From Bordetella petrii (GTDB lineage Bacteria > Pseudomonadota > Gammaproteobacteria > Burkholderiales > Burkholderiaceae_B), in NCBI RefSeq assembly GCF_017356245.1, contig NZ_JAFMZZ010000001.1:2777943-2841942 (forward strand): 64,000 nt of DNA. Reading direction: 5' to 3'. The notes under the pieces were generated by a model. It was not told the DNA's origin. It did no database searches and saw only the letters and a list, made by a program, of their open reading frames with translations. Positions 1 through 8,400 of the stretch are shown here, in pieces. The translations under genes were made by a program, and so were the position numbers. Position 1 is the first letter of the stretch. Each line of letters begins with the position of its first letter.

Positions 1-1
1 C

Positions 2-520
2 GCGCAGCAGGCGCTGACCGCCAGCACGGTGCCCACGGTTGCGCTGATACGCGGCATCTGCATGGGCGGCGGCATGGGCCTGGCGCTGGCCTGCGACCTG
101 CGCTACTGCAACCAGGGCGCGCGCTTCCGGATGCCGGCCGCCCGCCTGGGGCTGGGCTACGCGCTGGGCGGCGTCAAGCGTATGTGCGACGTGCTGGGCG
201 GCGCCCGCGCGGCCGACCTGTTCCTGACGGCCCGTACCTTCGACGGCCGCGAGGCCGCGCGCATCGGCCTGGTGCAGGAGGTGTTCGCGGACGCCGATTT
301 CAATGCCGCCGCCGCCGAACGGGTGGCCGCCGTGGCCGGCAACGCGCCGCTGACCGTGCGCGCCGCGCGGCTGGCCCTGCAGCATTTGCAAGGCGGCGGG
401 CAGGCGCCGTCGGCCGAGGCCGTGCACCAGGCGGTGCGGGCCTGCTTCGACAGCGACGATTACCAGGAAGGCCAGGCCGCTTTCCGCGAGAAGAGAACAC
501 CGGTTTTCAAGGGCCGCTGA
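2..520 (+). CDS. Enoyl-CoA hydratase/isomerase family protein, 3' part only
   Basis: This is the C-terminal portion of a crotonase-fold protein. The reading frame is open to the left edge of the window, so the true start lies outside. The frame includes C-M-G-G-G-M-G-L-A followed by A-C-D, the crotonase oxyanion-hole segment, and then an A-A-R-L-G-L-G stretch typical of the family. Crotonases hydrate or isomerise enoyl-CoA thioesters; the substrate cannot be told. A second paralogue lies at 26693-27487. The next gene starts 85 bases downstream with its own ribosome binding site, so co-transcription is possible but not shown. Confidence 0.85.
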   Translation, partial: AQQALTASTVPTVALIRGICMGGGMGLALACDLRYCNQGARFRMPAARLGLGYALGGVKRMCDVLGGARAADLFLTARTFDGREAARIGLVQEVFADADFNAAAAERVAAVAGNAPLTVRAARLALQHLQGGGQAPSAEAVHQAVRACFDSDDYQEGQAAFREKRTPVFKGR

Positions 521-605
521 CGTGCCATGCGCGCGTGGGCGGGCCGCCATCGATCGGCCACGCAGTTTCATCGGCCACACTGCAGTCTGCACCAGGGGGA
601 AACGT

Positions 606-1583
606 ATGAAAACGCTCTACCGGACAGCCTCGGCCGTCCTGATTTCCGGATACATGGCAAGCGCCGCCGCGGTCGGGCCGCAGCCCGCTCCCGCGCCGCA
701 AAAACAGACCCTGACGATCGGCTATGTGAAGGTCGGCCATCTGTCGCCCATGCTGTTCGTGTCCGAGCCGCTGAAAGCCTGCAACGTCGACGTGCGCCCG
801 GTCGAGTTCGTGCGCTATGCCGATGCGCGCACGGCCCTGCTGTCGGGATCGATCGACGTGTCGGGCATCGGGCCGGCCGACCTGGCGATCGCCCTGGCCC
901 AGGGCAGCGACAAGCTGGTGGGCCTGACCGGCGTAGCCTCTTCGCCCAAGTACCTGGTCACGCGCAAAGGCGTGAAAATGGACGACTGGAAAGACCTGGC
1001 CGGCAAGCGCGTCGGCATCGCGCCGGGCTCGGCCGTATGGTTCCAGTGGGCCGCCACGCTGGCCGAAAAGGGCATCCCGTACAACACCTTTACGGCCGTG
1101 AACATCCAGGGCGGCGGCACCGCCTTCGTCCAGGCCCTGCAGCGCGGCGACGTGGACGCGGTCGCGCTGTGGGAACCGTTCGAATCCCAGCTGGTGGCCG
1201 ACGGCACGGCGTTCTTCGCCAAGAACCTGGAATACAGCCAGTCGAAAGCGGTGGGCGCCGAACTGGGCCTGCTGGCCGCCACCCGCGATGCCCTGAAGGA
1301 CAAGCGCGAGGCCGTCAAGTGCTTCCTGTGGGCCTACAAGCAGGCTGAAGAACGCCTGGAAAAAGACCCCAAGGCGTTCGCCGAAACCTACTCGAAGTAC
1401 ACCGGCCTGCCGCTGCCGGTGACACAGGAATCGGTCAAGCTGATCAAGCTGGGGGGCGTGCTGGACCTGGACCAGCTGCGCCGCCAGGCCAAGACCTTCA
1501 ATGAGCTGGGCGTCATACCCAAGGATGTCAGCGGCGAGATCGATAAAGTGTGGGATCCGGGCCTGGTGCAGGAAGTCATGTAA
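606..1583 (+). CDS. NitT/TauT-family ABC transporter substrate-binding protein
   Basis: This is a periplasmic receptor of 325 residues for an ABC importer. The ATG at 606 is preferred because a GGGGGA ribosome binding site ends at 600 and an export signal follows directly (M-K-T-L-Y-R, hydrophobic core, A-S-A-A-A near residue 22). The mature part has the NMT1/SsuA-like pattern: T-I-G-Y-V-K-V-G-H at its start, a G-S-I-D-V-S-G-I-G segment near 85, and a W-E-P-F-E motif near 200. The permease and ATPase genes follow immediately, so these form one transporter. The ligand is not identifiable; the downstream deacetylase and hydrolase suggest a nitrogenous or ester-like organic compound. Confidence 0.85.
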   Translation: MKTLYRTASAVLISGYMASAAAVGPQPAPAPQKQTLTIGYVKVGHLSPMLFVSEPLKACNVDVRPVEFVRYADARTALLSGSIDVSGIGPADLAIALAQGSDKLVGLTGVASSPKYLVTRKGVKMDDWKDLAGKRVGIAPGSAVWFQWAATLAEKGIPYNTFTAVNIQGGGTAFVQALQRGDVDAVALWEPFESQLVADGTAFFAKNLEYSQSKAVGAELGLLAATRDALKDKREAVKCFLWAYKQAEERLEKDPKAFAETYSKYTGLPLPVTQESVKLIKLGGVLDLDQLRRQAKTFNELGVIPKDVSGEIDKVWDPGLVQEVM

Positions 1584-1610
1584 GACGGCCGCCCGCCCAA
1601 GGAGATGCAG

Positions 1611-2468
1611 GTGAGTTCATCCACATTGAAGCAGCCGGCCGCGATGCGCCCGCGCCAGCCGGGCCCGGCACCGCGCTCCCGGGCGCTGCGCCGGGCCGGC
1701 CTGGGGCTGGTCGTGCCCATATTGATACTGATCATATGGCAGCTGGTGGGGCAGTCCGACGCCATGGCCGGCGTGGTGCCCACGCCCGTGCAGGTGGCGC
1801 GCGCCTGGTATGCCTGGATATTCGGCAATCCCGGCATGGGCCTGAACCCCTACCAAGGGACCTGGCTGGCCAACGTGCAGTACTCGTCGCTGCGCGTGGC
1901 GCAGGGCTTCGCCCTGGCCATGGCGCTGGGCATTCCCCTGGGGCTGGCCATCGGCTGGAGCCGGCTGACCGCGCAGCTGATGGATCCGCTGATCCAGGGG
2001 CTGCGGCCGATTCCCATCACCGCGTGGCTGCCCTTTTCGATCGCCCTGTTCGGCATCCGCGACATGGGATCGATTTTCCTGATCTTCCTGGGCGGCTTTT
2101 ACGCCATCGTGGTCAATACCACGCAGGGCGCGCGCGACGTCGATCGCAACCTGGTGCGCGCGGCCAGCATGATGGGCGCCTCGTCGGCCCAGCTGCTGCG
2201 CCGCGTGGTGCTGCCGGCCGCGATGCCGTCGATATTCACCGGCCTGCGCATCGGACTGGGAATTTCCTGGACCGCGGTGATCGTGTCCGAAATGGTGGCG
2301 GTCAAGTCGGGCCTGGGGTACGTGCTGTGGGACGCCTATTACGTGGGCCGTATGGACATCGTGCTGGCCGACATGGTGTCCATCGGCCTGATGGGCTTCC
2401 TGAGCGACCGCCTGATCGTCGCCATCGAGTATCGCGTCCTGGCGTGGCGCATCCTGCAGAATCATTGA
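1611..2468 (+). CDS. ABC transporter permease (NitT/TauT family)
   Basis: This is an integral inner-membrane subunit of about 285 residues with roughly six hydrophobic segments. The coupling (EAA) loop is visible as A-S-M-M-G-A-S, ending with V-L-P-A-A-M-P. An ATG at 1605 directly abuts the AAGGAG ribosome binding site (1599-1604), which leaves no spacer. The in-frame GTG at 1611 has a normal 6-base spacer and is chosen. The N-terminal 30 residues are basic and proline-rich before the first membrane segment. It sits between the receptor gene and the ATPase gene, with which it forms the importer. Confidence 0.85.
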   Translation: MSSSTLKQPAAMRPRQPGPAPRSRALRRAGLGLVVPILILIIWQLVGQSDAMAGVVPTPVQVARAWYAWIFGNPGMGLNPYQGTWLANVQYSSLRVAQGFALAMALGIPLGLAIGWSRLTAQLMDPLIQGLRPIPITAWLPFSIALFGIRDMGSIFLIFLGGFYAIVVNTTQGARDVDRNLVRAASMMGASSAQLLRRVVLPAAMPSIFTGLRIGLGISWTAVIVSEMVAVKSGLGYVLWDAYYVGRMDIVLADMVSIGLMGFLSDRLIVAIEYRVLAWRILQNH

Positions 2469-2475
2469 GGCCCGC

Positions 2476-3225
2476 ATGTCGCACATCTCGATTTCGCAAC
2501 TCAGCAAGACCTACCCGGGCGCCACGCCGGTGCAGGCCCTGGACGGCATCGACCTGCAGGTGGCCCAGGGGGAATTCATCGCGCTGCTCGGGCCTTCCGG
2601 CTGCGGCAAGTCCACGCTGCTGAACCTGGTGGCGGGTTTCGAGGCGCCGACCGCCGGCCGCCTGCAAGTGGGTGGCAGCGACATCGAGCGGCCCGGCCCG
2701 GAACGCGGCGTGGTGTTCCAGGAAGCCGCGCTGTTTCCGTGGCTGAACGTCTGGGAAAACGTGGTGTTCGGCCCGAAGATCGCCGGCCAGCCGAAAAGCG
2801 AGTACGCCGCGCGCGCCGACGAGATGCTGGAAATTACCGGCCTGTCGGCGTTCAAGCAGCATCTGCCGGTGCAGCTGTCGGGCGGCATGCGCCAGCGCGT
2901 GGGCATTGCCCGGGTGCTGACACTGGGCTCGAAGGTGCTGCTGATGGATGAGCCCTTCGGCGCGCTGGATGCGCAGACCCGCCTGACCATGCAGGAGCTG
3001 CTGCTGTCGGTATGGCAGAACCTGCGCACGACCGTCGTGTTCGTCACGCACGACATCGACGAAGCCATTCTGCTGGCCGACACCATCTATGTCATGTCGG
3101 CGCGCCCCGGGCGCATCGCCACCCGCATCCCGGTGCCCATCGAGCGGCCGCGTTCGCTGGACCTGATTACCGGCGAAGTGTTCAACACCTTGAAACGCGA
3201 CATTCTCAAACAGATGCGGCATTGA
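2476..3225 (+). CDS. ABC transporter ATP-binding protein (NitT/TauT family)
   Basis: This is a cytoplasmic ATPase of 249 residues, normal for NrtD/SsuB/TauB-type subunits. Motifs in order: Walker A G-P-S-G-C-G-K-S-T (residues 39-47), Q-loop V-V-F-Q-E-A-A-L-F-P-W, signature L-S-G-G-M-R-Q-R, Walker B L-L-M-D-E-P-F-G-A-L-D, and H-switch V-T-H-D. It begins 7 bases after the permease stop, consistent with one operon. The next gene starts 17 bases downstream, so the enzymes that follow are probably co-expressed with the importer. Confidence 0.9.
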   Translation: MSHISISQLSKTYPGATPVQALDGIDLQVAQGEFIALLGPSGCGKSTLLNLVAGFEAPTAGRLQVGGSDIERPGPERGVVFQEAALFPWLNVWENVVFGPKIAGQPKSEYAARADEMLEITGLSAFKQHLPVQLSGGMRQRVGIARVLTLGSKVLLMDEPFGALDAQTRLTMQELLLSVWQNLRTTVVFVTHDIDEAILLADTIYVMSARPGRIATRIPVPIERPRSLDLITGEVFNTLKRDILKQMRH

Positions 3226-3242
3226 CCCGCCCGGAGCCCGCC

Positions 3243-4121
3243 ATGTCCAACCCCCGCATTCCGCATGCCTTCCCCGATGACCGCGCGCCATGCGCGGCGC
3301 CCGACGGCGGCCGCATCATGGTGCACCTGGTCGTCAACGTCGAAAACTGGCGCTTCGACCAGGCCATGCCGCGCAGCATCATCACGCCGCCGCACGGCAA
3401 GGAAACCGTGCCCGACGTGCCGAATTTCAGCTGGGCCGACTACGGCATGCGCGCCGGCCTGGCGCGCATGCTGCAGGCCATCTCGGACCGCGGACTGCCG
3501 GCCTCGACCAGCTGCAACGCCAGCGTCATCGATGCCTATCCCCGCGCCGCCGAGGCCATGCTGAAGGCCGGCTGGGAATTCATCGGACACGGCATGCACC
3601 AGCAGTCGCTCGACGCGGGTTCGGGCGAGCGCGAACTGATCATGCAGTGCCTGGAAAAACTGCGCGCCTTCACCGGCGCCCTGCCGCGCGGCTGGCTCAG
3701 CCCCGGCCTGCGGGAAACCGCCGACACCCCGGACCTGCTTGCCGCCGCCGGAGTCGAATACGTGTGCGACTGGGTGATCGACGACCTGCCCAACTGGATG
3801 CGCGTCAAGCAGGGCAGCCTGATCCAGATGCCCTACAACCTGGAACTGAACGACTCGGTGATCTACGCGGTGGAAAAGCACTCGTCGCCGGAGTTCCTGC
3901 TGCGCCTGCAACGCACCCTGGAACTGTTCGAACGCGAAGCGCGCCGCTGGCCGCGCGTGCTGGCGCTGGGCCTGCACCCGCACCTGATGGGCGTGCCCCA
4001 TCGTTTCGGCTACTTCGAGCAGATGCTGGACCTACTGACCGGGCACCCCGACGTCGTGTTCATGGCGGGCGGCCAGATCGCCGACTGGTTCAAGTCCCAG
4101 TACCCCGCCCCCGCCGCCTGA
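3243..4121 (+). CDS. Polysaccharide deacetylase family protein, PuuE/allantoinase-like
   Basis: This is a 292-residue carbohydrate-esterase-4 fold protein that looks closer to the PuuE-like group than to true polysaccharide deacetylases. The N-terminal strand reads V-V-N-V-E-N-W instead of a T-F-D-D motif. A G-H-G-M-H-Q segment follows, then S-P-G-L-R-E-T-A-D-T-P and D-D-L-P-N-W-M. The C-terminus has G-L-H-P-H-L-M. PuuE-type enzymes hydrolyse cyclic amides such as allantoin, so the cluster may process a heterocyclic nitrogen compound; this is inference. The ATG at 3243 follows the ATPase stop by 17 bases, with GGAG upstream at 3233-3236. No signal peptide is seen, so it is probably cytoplasmic. 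Confidence 0.75.
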   Translation: MSNPRIPHAFPDDRAPCAAPDGGRIMVHLVVNVENWRFDQAMPRSIITPPHGKETVPDVPNFSWADYGMRAGLARMLQAISDRGLPASTSCNASVIDAYPRAAEAMLKAGWEFIGHGMHQQSLDAGSGERELIMQCLEKLRAFTGALPRGWLSPGLRETADTPDLLAAAGVEYVCDWVIDDLPNWMRVKQGSLIQMPYNLELNDSVIYAVEKHSSPEFLLRLQRTLELFEREARRWPRVLALGLHPHLMGVPHRFGYFEQMLDLLTGHPDVVFMAGGQIADWFKSQYPAPAA

Positions 4122-4165
4122 ACCCGTCCGGCCCTGCGCGCCGGGGCCGGCAAGGAGAAACAACC

Positions 4166-5044
4166 ATGCCTGTTGCGTCGACCGACGATGGCGTCAAGCT
4201 GCATTATGAAAGCGTGGGCGCCGGAACGCCGGTGGTGTTCGTGCACGAATTCGCCGGCGACCACCGCAGCTGGGAGCCGCAGCTGCGCGCCTGCGCGCGG
4301 CGCCACCAATGCGTGGTCTACGCGGCGCGTGGCTACCCGCCATCCGATGTGCCCGCGGATGCGGCCGCGTACTCGCAGGCGCGCGCCGTGCGCGACCTGG
4401 CCGCGGTCATGGACGCCGCGCGCCTGGACAGCGCACATATCGTGGGCTTGTCGATGGGCGGCTTCAATGCCCTGCACTTCGGGCTGGCGCATCCCGCCCG
4501 CGCGCGCTCGCTGACGATAGCCGGCGCCGGCTACGGCGCCCTGGCCGCCGACCGGCCGGCATTCCAGGAAGTTTCGCGCGCCGCCGCCGGTCAGTTCGAA
4601 CAATTGGGCAGCGCCGTCTACGGCCCCATCTACGCCGAAAGCGCCGCCCGCGTGCAATACCAGAACAAGGATCCGCGTGGCTGGCGGGAATTCGCCGCCG
4701 CGCTGGCGGCGCACGATGCCCGCGGCTCGGCGCTGACGCTGCGCGGCGTGCAGGCCGAACGGCCGGCCCTGGACACCATGGCCGACGCCTTGCGCGCCAT
4801 GCGGGTGCCGGCGCTGATCATCGCCGGAGACGAAGACGACCACAGCCTGATGGCGTCGCTGTTCCTGAAGCGCGCCTTGCCGGCCAGCGGCCTGCTGGTG
4901 CTGCCCAAGACCGGGCACACCATCAACCTGGAAGAACCGGATGCGTTCAACCGCGCGGTGCTCGATTTCATTGCCCAGGTCGAGGCCGGCCGCTGGCCGC
5001 CGCGCGATGCCCGCGCGAGCGGCGAGGCCCTGAAGGTCAGCTAG
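4166..5044 (+). CDS. Alpha/beta hydrolase
   Basis: This is a 292-residue alpha/beta-hydrolase. The nucleophile elbow is G-L-S-M-G-G with the catalytic serine at residue 96. The acid is probably in I-I-A-G-D-E-D-D (around 213) and the histidine in K-T-G-H-T (around 245). The oxyanion-hole strand is V-V-F-V-H-E-F-A. The ATG at 4166 has an AAGGAG site 8-9 bases upstream. It is the last gene of the ABC transporter/deacetylase cluster and probably hydrolyses an ester, lactone or amide intermediate of that pathway. Its 3' end overlaps the convergent rlmD by 8 bases, so no terminator separates them. Confidence 0.85.
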   Translation: MPVASTDDGVKLHYESVGAGTPVVFVHEFAGDHRSWEPQLRACARRHQCVVYAARGYPPSDVPADAAAYSQARAVRDLAAVMDAARLDSAHIVGLSMGGFNALHFGLAHPARARSLTIAGAGYGALAADRPAFQEVSRAAAGQFEQLGSAVYGPIYAESAARVQYQNKDPRGWREFAAALAAHDARGSALTLRGVQAERPALDTMADALRAMRVPALIIAGDEDDHSLMASLFLKRALPASGLLVLPKTGHTINLEEPDAFNRAVLDFIAQVEAGRWPPRDARASGEALKVS

Positions 5045-6422
5045 CCGCCGCCGCGGCCTCGGCCTCTTTCTGCCGGGCTCTTTCCTGGGCCGCCAGCACC
5101 TCGTCGGCGGGCAGCGACTCGAATACCGCGATCGATTCCACGTGGCCGGTGTGCGGGAACATGTTGATCACCCCCGCGCTCTTGAGCACATAGCCGCCTT
5201 CGTGAACCATGATGGCGGCGTCGCGCGCCAGGGTGGCCGGATTACAGGACACGTACACGATGCGGCGCGGCCGCTCGGCGGGGCCCAGCAGCGCCAGTGC
5301 CTGCGCGACCGCCTGCGCGCCTTCGCGCGGCGGGTCGATCAGCATGCGGTCGAAGTAGCCCAGGCCGCGCAGCCACTCGATATCGACTTCGAACAGGTTC
5401 AGCGTCGCGAAGCGGGTGCGATCGGCCAGGCCATGGCGTTCGGCCGCGGCCAGGGCGCGGTCGGTAAGGGCCTTGCTGCCCTCGACGCCCACCGCTTCGC
5501 GGCCGCGCGTGGCCAGCGGCAGAGTGAAGTTGCCCAGCCCGCAGAACAGGTCTGCCACGCGGTCTTCGGGCTGCACGTCGAGCAGCATCAGCGCGCGCGA
5601 CACCATCGCCCGGTTGATGGCATGGTTGACCTGGGTGAAATCGGTGGGCCGGTACGGCATGCTGAGGCCGAACTCGGGCATGGTGTACGACAGCGTATCG
5701 GCGTGCGCGGGTTCGAGCGGATGCACGGTGTCGGGCCCCTTGGGCTGCAGCCACCATTGCACGCCGTGCTGGGCGGCGAACTGCCGCAGCACGGCCAGGT
5801 CGCCGTCGGTCAGGGGCTCGAGATGGCGCAGCACCAGCACGGTGACCCGGTCGCCCAGCGCCACTTCGATCTGCGGCATGCGATCGGGCGCCGACATTGC
5901 CGCAATCATGGCGCGCAGAGGCATCAGCATGCCGCTGACATGCGGCGGCAGCACATGGCATTCGCGCATGTCGGCCACGTAGCTGCTCTTGCGTTCATGG
6001 AACCCCACCAGCACGCCGCCTTTCTTGGGCACCACCCGCACCGACAGGCGCGCCCGGTAGCGGTAGCCCCAGGTGGGGCCGTGCAGGGGCGGCAGGATGC
6101 GCTGGGGCCGCAGCTTGCCGACATGCCAGAAGGTGTCTTCCAGCGCCCGCTGCTTGATGGCCACCTGCGCGGTGGGTTCCAGGTGCTGCATGGCACAGCC
6201 GCCGCACACGCCGAAATGCGGGCAGCGCGGCGCCACCCGCAGGGCCGACGGCCGCAGGATCTCTTCCACGCGGGCGATTTCATACGAGGGCTTGCGCCGC
6301 ACCGTCTGCGCGGTTACGCGCTCGGTGGGCAGCGCTCCCTCGACGAACACCACCTTGCCGTCGCGGCGGGCGATTCCCCGGGCTTCGAGGTCCAGGGATT
6401 CGATATTCAGTACTTCGGCCAT
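5037..6422 (-). CDS. rlmD: 23S rRNA (uracil(1939)-C(5))-methyltransferase RlmD
   Basis: RlmD uses S-adenosylmethionine to methylate U1939 of 23S rRNA. The 461-residue protein begins with a TRAM-like domain (residues 1-60). Iron-sulfur cysteines follow at 67, 73 and 76 ([10 protein letters not shown]), with a fourth in R-E-C-H-V. The methyltransferase core [10 protein letters not shown] and the catalytic cysteine motif [10 protein letters not shown] come next. The ATG at 6422 matches the family N-terminus; the frame also allows an upstream TTG at 6452. The gene stands alone between a convergent hydrolase gene and a downstream porin-like gene on the same strand. Confidence 0.92.
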   Translation of the reverse strand: MAEVLNIESLDLEARGIARRDGKVVFVEGALPTERVTAQTVRRKPSYEIARVEEILRPSALRVAPRCPHFGVCGGCAMQHLEPTAQVAIKQRALEDTFWHVGKLRPQRILPPLHGPTWGYRYRARLSVRVVPKKGGVLVGFHERKSSYVADMRECHVLPPHVSGMLMPLRAMIAAMSAPDRMPQIEVALGDRVTVLVLRHLEPLTDGDLAVLRQFAAQHGVQWWLQPKGPDTVHPLEPAHADTLSYTMPEFGLSMPYRPTDFTQVNHAINRAMVSRALMLLDVQPEDRVADLFCGLGNFTLPLATRGREAVGVEGSKALTDRALAAAERHGLADRTRFATLNLFEVDIEWLRGLGYFDRMLIDPPREGAQAVAQALALLGPAERPRRIVYVSCNPATLARDAAIMVHEGGYVLKSAGVINMFPHTGHVESIAVFESLPADEVLAAQERARQKEAEAAAAAS

Positions 6423-6463
6423 CTCTTGTGCAATCCAGGCTGATACAGGCAACCGGGCATTGT

Positions 6464-6500
6464 AAAAGAGGAAACCGGGGCGCGCCGCCGCCCGCCCCGG
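6464..6500 (-). terminator. Probable Rho-independent terminator of the porin-like gene
   Basis: Read on the minus strand just after the porin-like gene, the sequence forms an 8-bp GC stem (CCGGGGCG / CGCCCCGG, 6475-6500) with a 10-base loop. It is followed by TTTCCTCTTTT. The interrupted T-tract makes it a moderate rather than a strong candidate. Confidence 0.5.
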
Positions 6501-6510
6501 GGCCGTCCGC

Positions 6511-7263
6511 CTAGAACGACCGGGCCACCGAGAACACCGCCCCCAGCCGCCCTGACGGATGGCCGTTCTTGGTGGGCAGCCAGTTGTCCGCGCTGGCGCC
6601 CACGGCGGCCAGGCCCAGCACCCAGCCGTTCAGGTCTTTGGTGACGCCCAGCTTGTAGTCCACATAATGGCCCAGCGAATCGCCGTCCATGTCGGTCTGC
6701 TGTTTCAGCTTCTGGTAGCCCAGGTGCGCCACCAGCCCCCAGCCGTCGCCCAGGTCGAAATTGGCGGTGCCGTCGAGATACCAGGTGCCTTTGCTGTCCG
6801 GGGTGCTGAAGAAGTCGCTGGGCGTGTACGAGTACTTCAGGGAATAGTTTTCATAGCTCAGGCCCACGTACAGGTCGGTGTTGTTGTAATTGCCGCCCTT
6901 GGGCGAAGACGAGCCGGGATAGTAGTAGTACAGCGCGCCCACATCCAGGCCCAGGCCATGCCCCAGGTCGCCCTTCCAGCCGCCGTAGAAATCCATTTCC
7001 AGGTTGCCTTCCGGAAAGACGAAATCGGAAACGTTGGAGTTCCAGTTACCCAGGTAGAAGCCCGAACTGTGCGCCAGGTCGAAGCCCAGTTGCACGGCCG
7101 GCCGGAAATTGGTCTGGGAATAACCGCGGAACCGGTAGTCGCTGACGATGGCGGCATTGCCGCTGAGCGAGAATCCCGCCCCCAGGTCGGTGGGCTCGGC
7201 GTGGGCAATGGCGGTGAAGCCGGCGCATAGCGCCAGGGGCAAGGCAAGCAGCGTGCGTTTCAT
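6511..7263 (-). CDS. TorF-family putative porin (TIGR02001-type outer-membrane protein)
   Basis: This is a 250-residue outer-membrane beta-barrel candidate. The ATG at 7263 gives M-K-R-T-L-L-A-L-P and a signal peptide ending A-I-A-H-A near residue 22. The mature sequence opens with [20 protein letters not shown], characteristic of this family. Alternating aromatic/polar strands follow, ending in an aromatic residue (R-S-F), as expected for barrel assembly. Family members are of unknown substrate. The gene is monocistronic between rlmD and the long intergenic region to its right. Confidence 0.8.
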   Translation of the reverse strand: MKRTLLALPLALCAGFTAIAHAEPTDLGAGFSLSGNAAIVSDYRFRGYSQTNFRPAVQLGFDLAHSSGFYLGNWNSNVSDFVFPEGNLEMDFYGGWKGDLGHGLGLDVGALYYYYPGSSSPKGGNYNNTDLYVGLSYENYSLKYSYTPSDFFSTPDSKGTWYLDGTANFDLGDGWGLVAHLGYQKLKQQTDMDGDSLGHYVDYKLGVTKDLNGWVLGLAAVGASADNWLPTKNGHPSGRLGAVFSVARSF

Positions 7264-7509
7264 GGTGCGGATCCTGTGCATAGGAAGCAGGCGCCGGCAG
7301 GGCTGCCGGCGCGGGCGGCCGGGTTTCTTTTCAGAAAAATGACAGCGGCCCGTCCTGCCTCAAGCACCTTTCGTGCCAACCCGGCCGGCCCGGCGCGGCC
7401 CCGGCGGCGGGCCGCGGGCCGCACCATCGCGGTGCCGGATGCGCATGCCGCCGCACAGTTTCGGCGCGGCGGGCCCCATGCCTGCGCCCCGGCGGGCCTG
7501 GTCCGCGGC

Positions 7510-7536
7510 AAAAAAAAGCGCGGCATGCAGCCGCGC
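7510..7536 (-). terminator. Rho-independent terminator downstream of the Spy-like gene
   Basis: On the minus strand this reads as a perfect 7-bp stem GCGCGGC / GCCGCGC (7518-7536) with a 5-base loop, followed by eight Ts (7510-7517 as A on the plus strand). It is the clearest intrinsic terminator in the window. It lies about 150 bases beyond the Spy-like stop codon, so that transcript would include the family A repeat in its 3' UTR. Confidence 0.8.
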
Positions 7537-7574
7537 GGCGTCGTGTCTGTTCGTCAGGAGTCCGCTATTGCCAA

Positions 7575-7663
7575 GTGTCCGGCTCCCGTCAGGGTGCCAG
7601 ACACCGCACGGCTGAAACAGCTGCCGCGCACAGCGGTGTCAGGCTCTTGCGGAGCCTGACACC
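7575..7663 (+). repeat. Family A intergenic repeat, copy A1
   Basis: This two-hairpin element is about 89 bp. The first hairpin pairs GTGTCCGGC (7575-7583) with GCCAGACAC (7596-7604). The second is a perfect 12-bp stem, GGTGTCAGGCTC / GAGCCTGACACC (7635-7646 and 7652-7663), with loop TTGCG. The linker contains GGCTGAAACAGC. Related copies are at 37724, 46433, 46507 and 62172, with a half copy at 55212. It sits 26 bases beyond the stop of the minus-strand Spy-like gene. Confidence 0.85.
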
Positions 7664-7689
7664 TTTCCTGGGGACACCCTCTCAGGGGA

Positions 7690-8289
7690 TCAGTTGGCCG
7701 GAGCAGTCTGTGCCGCCTCGGGAGCCGCCTTGCCGGCGTGGCGGGCCTGCATCTTGGCAACGCGTTCCTTCATGCGGGCCTGGCGCGCCTTGACCAGCTC
7801 GGCAACCTGCTGGCGCTGGCTGTCGTTCAGAGTATCCCAGGCGGCCAGCCATTTGCCGCGCACTTGCTCGGCCTGCTCGCGGAACTGGCCGCGGCCTTCG
7901 TCTTCGCGGGCCGCCAGAGCGCGCGGATCGAGCTTGCCGCTTTCCAGCTGGCTATCGAGCAGCTGGTGCCGCTTGGCGCCGGCGTCGCGCATGGATTTGT
8001 GCAGTTCGCCCTGCGCCTGCTTTGCCGCATCGAAGGCCGCCTGCTGCTTGGCATCGAGCTTGAGCGATTCGACTTGCTTCTTGGACAGCGGACCCACGCC
8101 CGGGATCATGAAGCCATCGCGCATTTTCATGCCCATGTGATGGCGGCCATGCTTGCCGTCGTAGTGCCGGCCCTGTTCGTGGCGCACGGAATCGGCATCG
8201 GGCGCGGCCAGGGCGGTGCCGGACAGGCCGGCGGCGGCCACCACAAAACCCAGGGCAGCAAGGGAAGAACGGATCGCGTATCGGGACAT
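7690..8289 (-). CDS. Spy/CpxP-like periplasmic protein (LTXXQ-motif family)
   Basis: This is a 199-residue exported protein rich in charged helices. The ATG at 8289 has AGGAG with a 6-7 base spacer and gives a signal peptide ending in L-A-A or A-L-A near residue 28. The mature part has a His-rich start (H-Y-D-G-K-H-G-R-H-H-M-G-M). Two repeats with the flavour of L-x-x-x-Q follow (L-D-A-K-Q-Q-A-A-F and L-N-D-S-Q-R-Q-Q-V). Spy/CpxP proteins are ATP-independent periplasmic chaperones of envelope stress responses, and the His-rich stretch could bind metal. No sensor kinase or regulator gene adjoins it. Confidence 0.7.
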   Translation of the reverse strand: MSRYAIRSSLAALGFVVAAAGLSGTALAAPDADSVRHEQGRHYDGKHGRHHMGMKMRDGFMIPGVGPLSKKQVESLKLDAKQQAAFDAAKQAQGELHKSMRDAGAKRHQLLDSQLESGKLDPRALAAREDEGRGQFREQAEQVRGKWLAAWDTLNDSQRQQVAELVKARQARMKERVAKMQARHAGKAAPEAAQTAPAN

Positions 8290-8400
8290 AGTGGTCTCCT
8301 GAAAAAGTGAACGCGAGACCATTGTGGGCCGGGGCCCGTTACGAGTGGATTTCTTGGGCGCGTGCGATATTTCAGTCGGTTGCAGCGCCGCGCGGGCCGT

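Larger units (their letters stand above)
7264..7689. other. 426-bp intergenic region between two minus-strand genes
   Basis: No protein-coding gene is supported here. It contains the family A repeat (7575-7663), a strong minus-strand terminator (7510-7536), and the upstream region of the porin-like gene. The A and T run at 7325-7342 upstream of the porin gene (TTTCTTTTCAGAAAAATG) is the only AT-rich patch and may lie in its promoter. Confidence 0.7.

Noticed and set aside
6422..6460. TTG at 6452 as the rlmD start
   Set aside because: The ATG at 6422 gives the expected N-terminus ([10 protein letters not shown]), while the upstream TTG adds ten non-conserved residues without a clear ribosome binding site.
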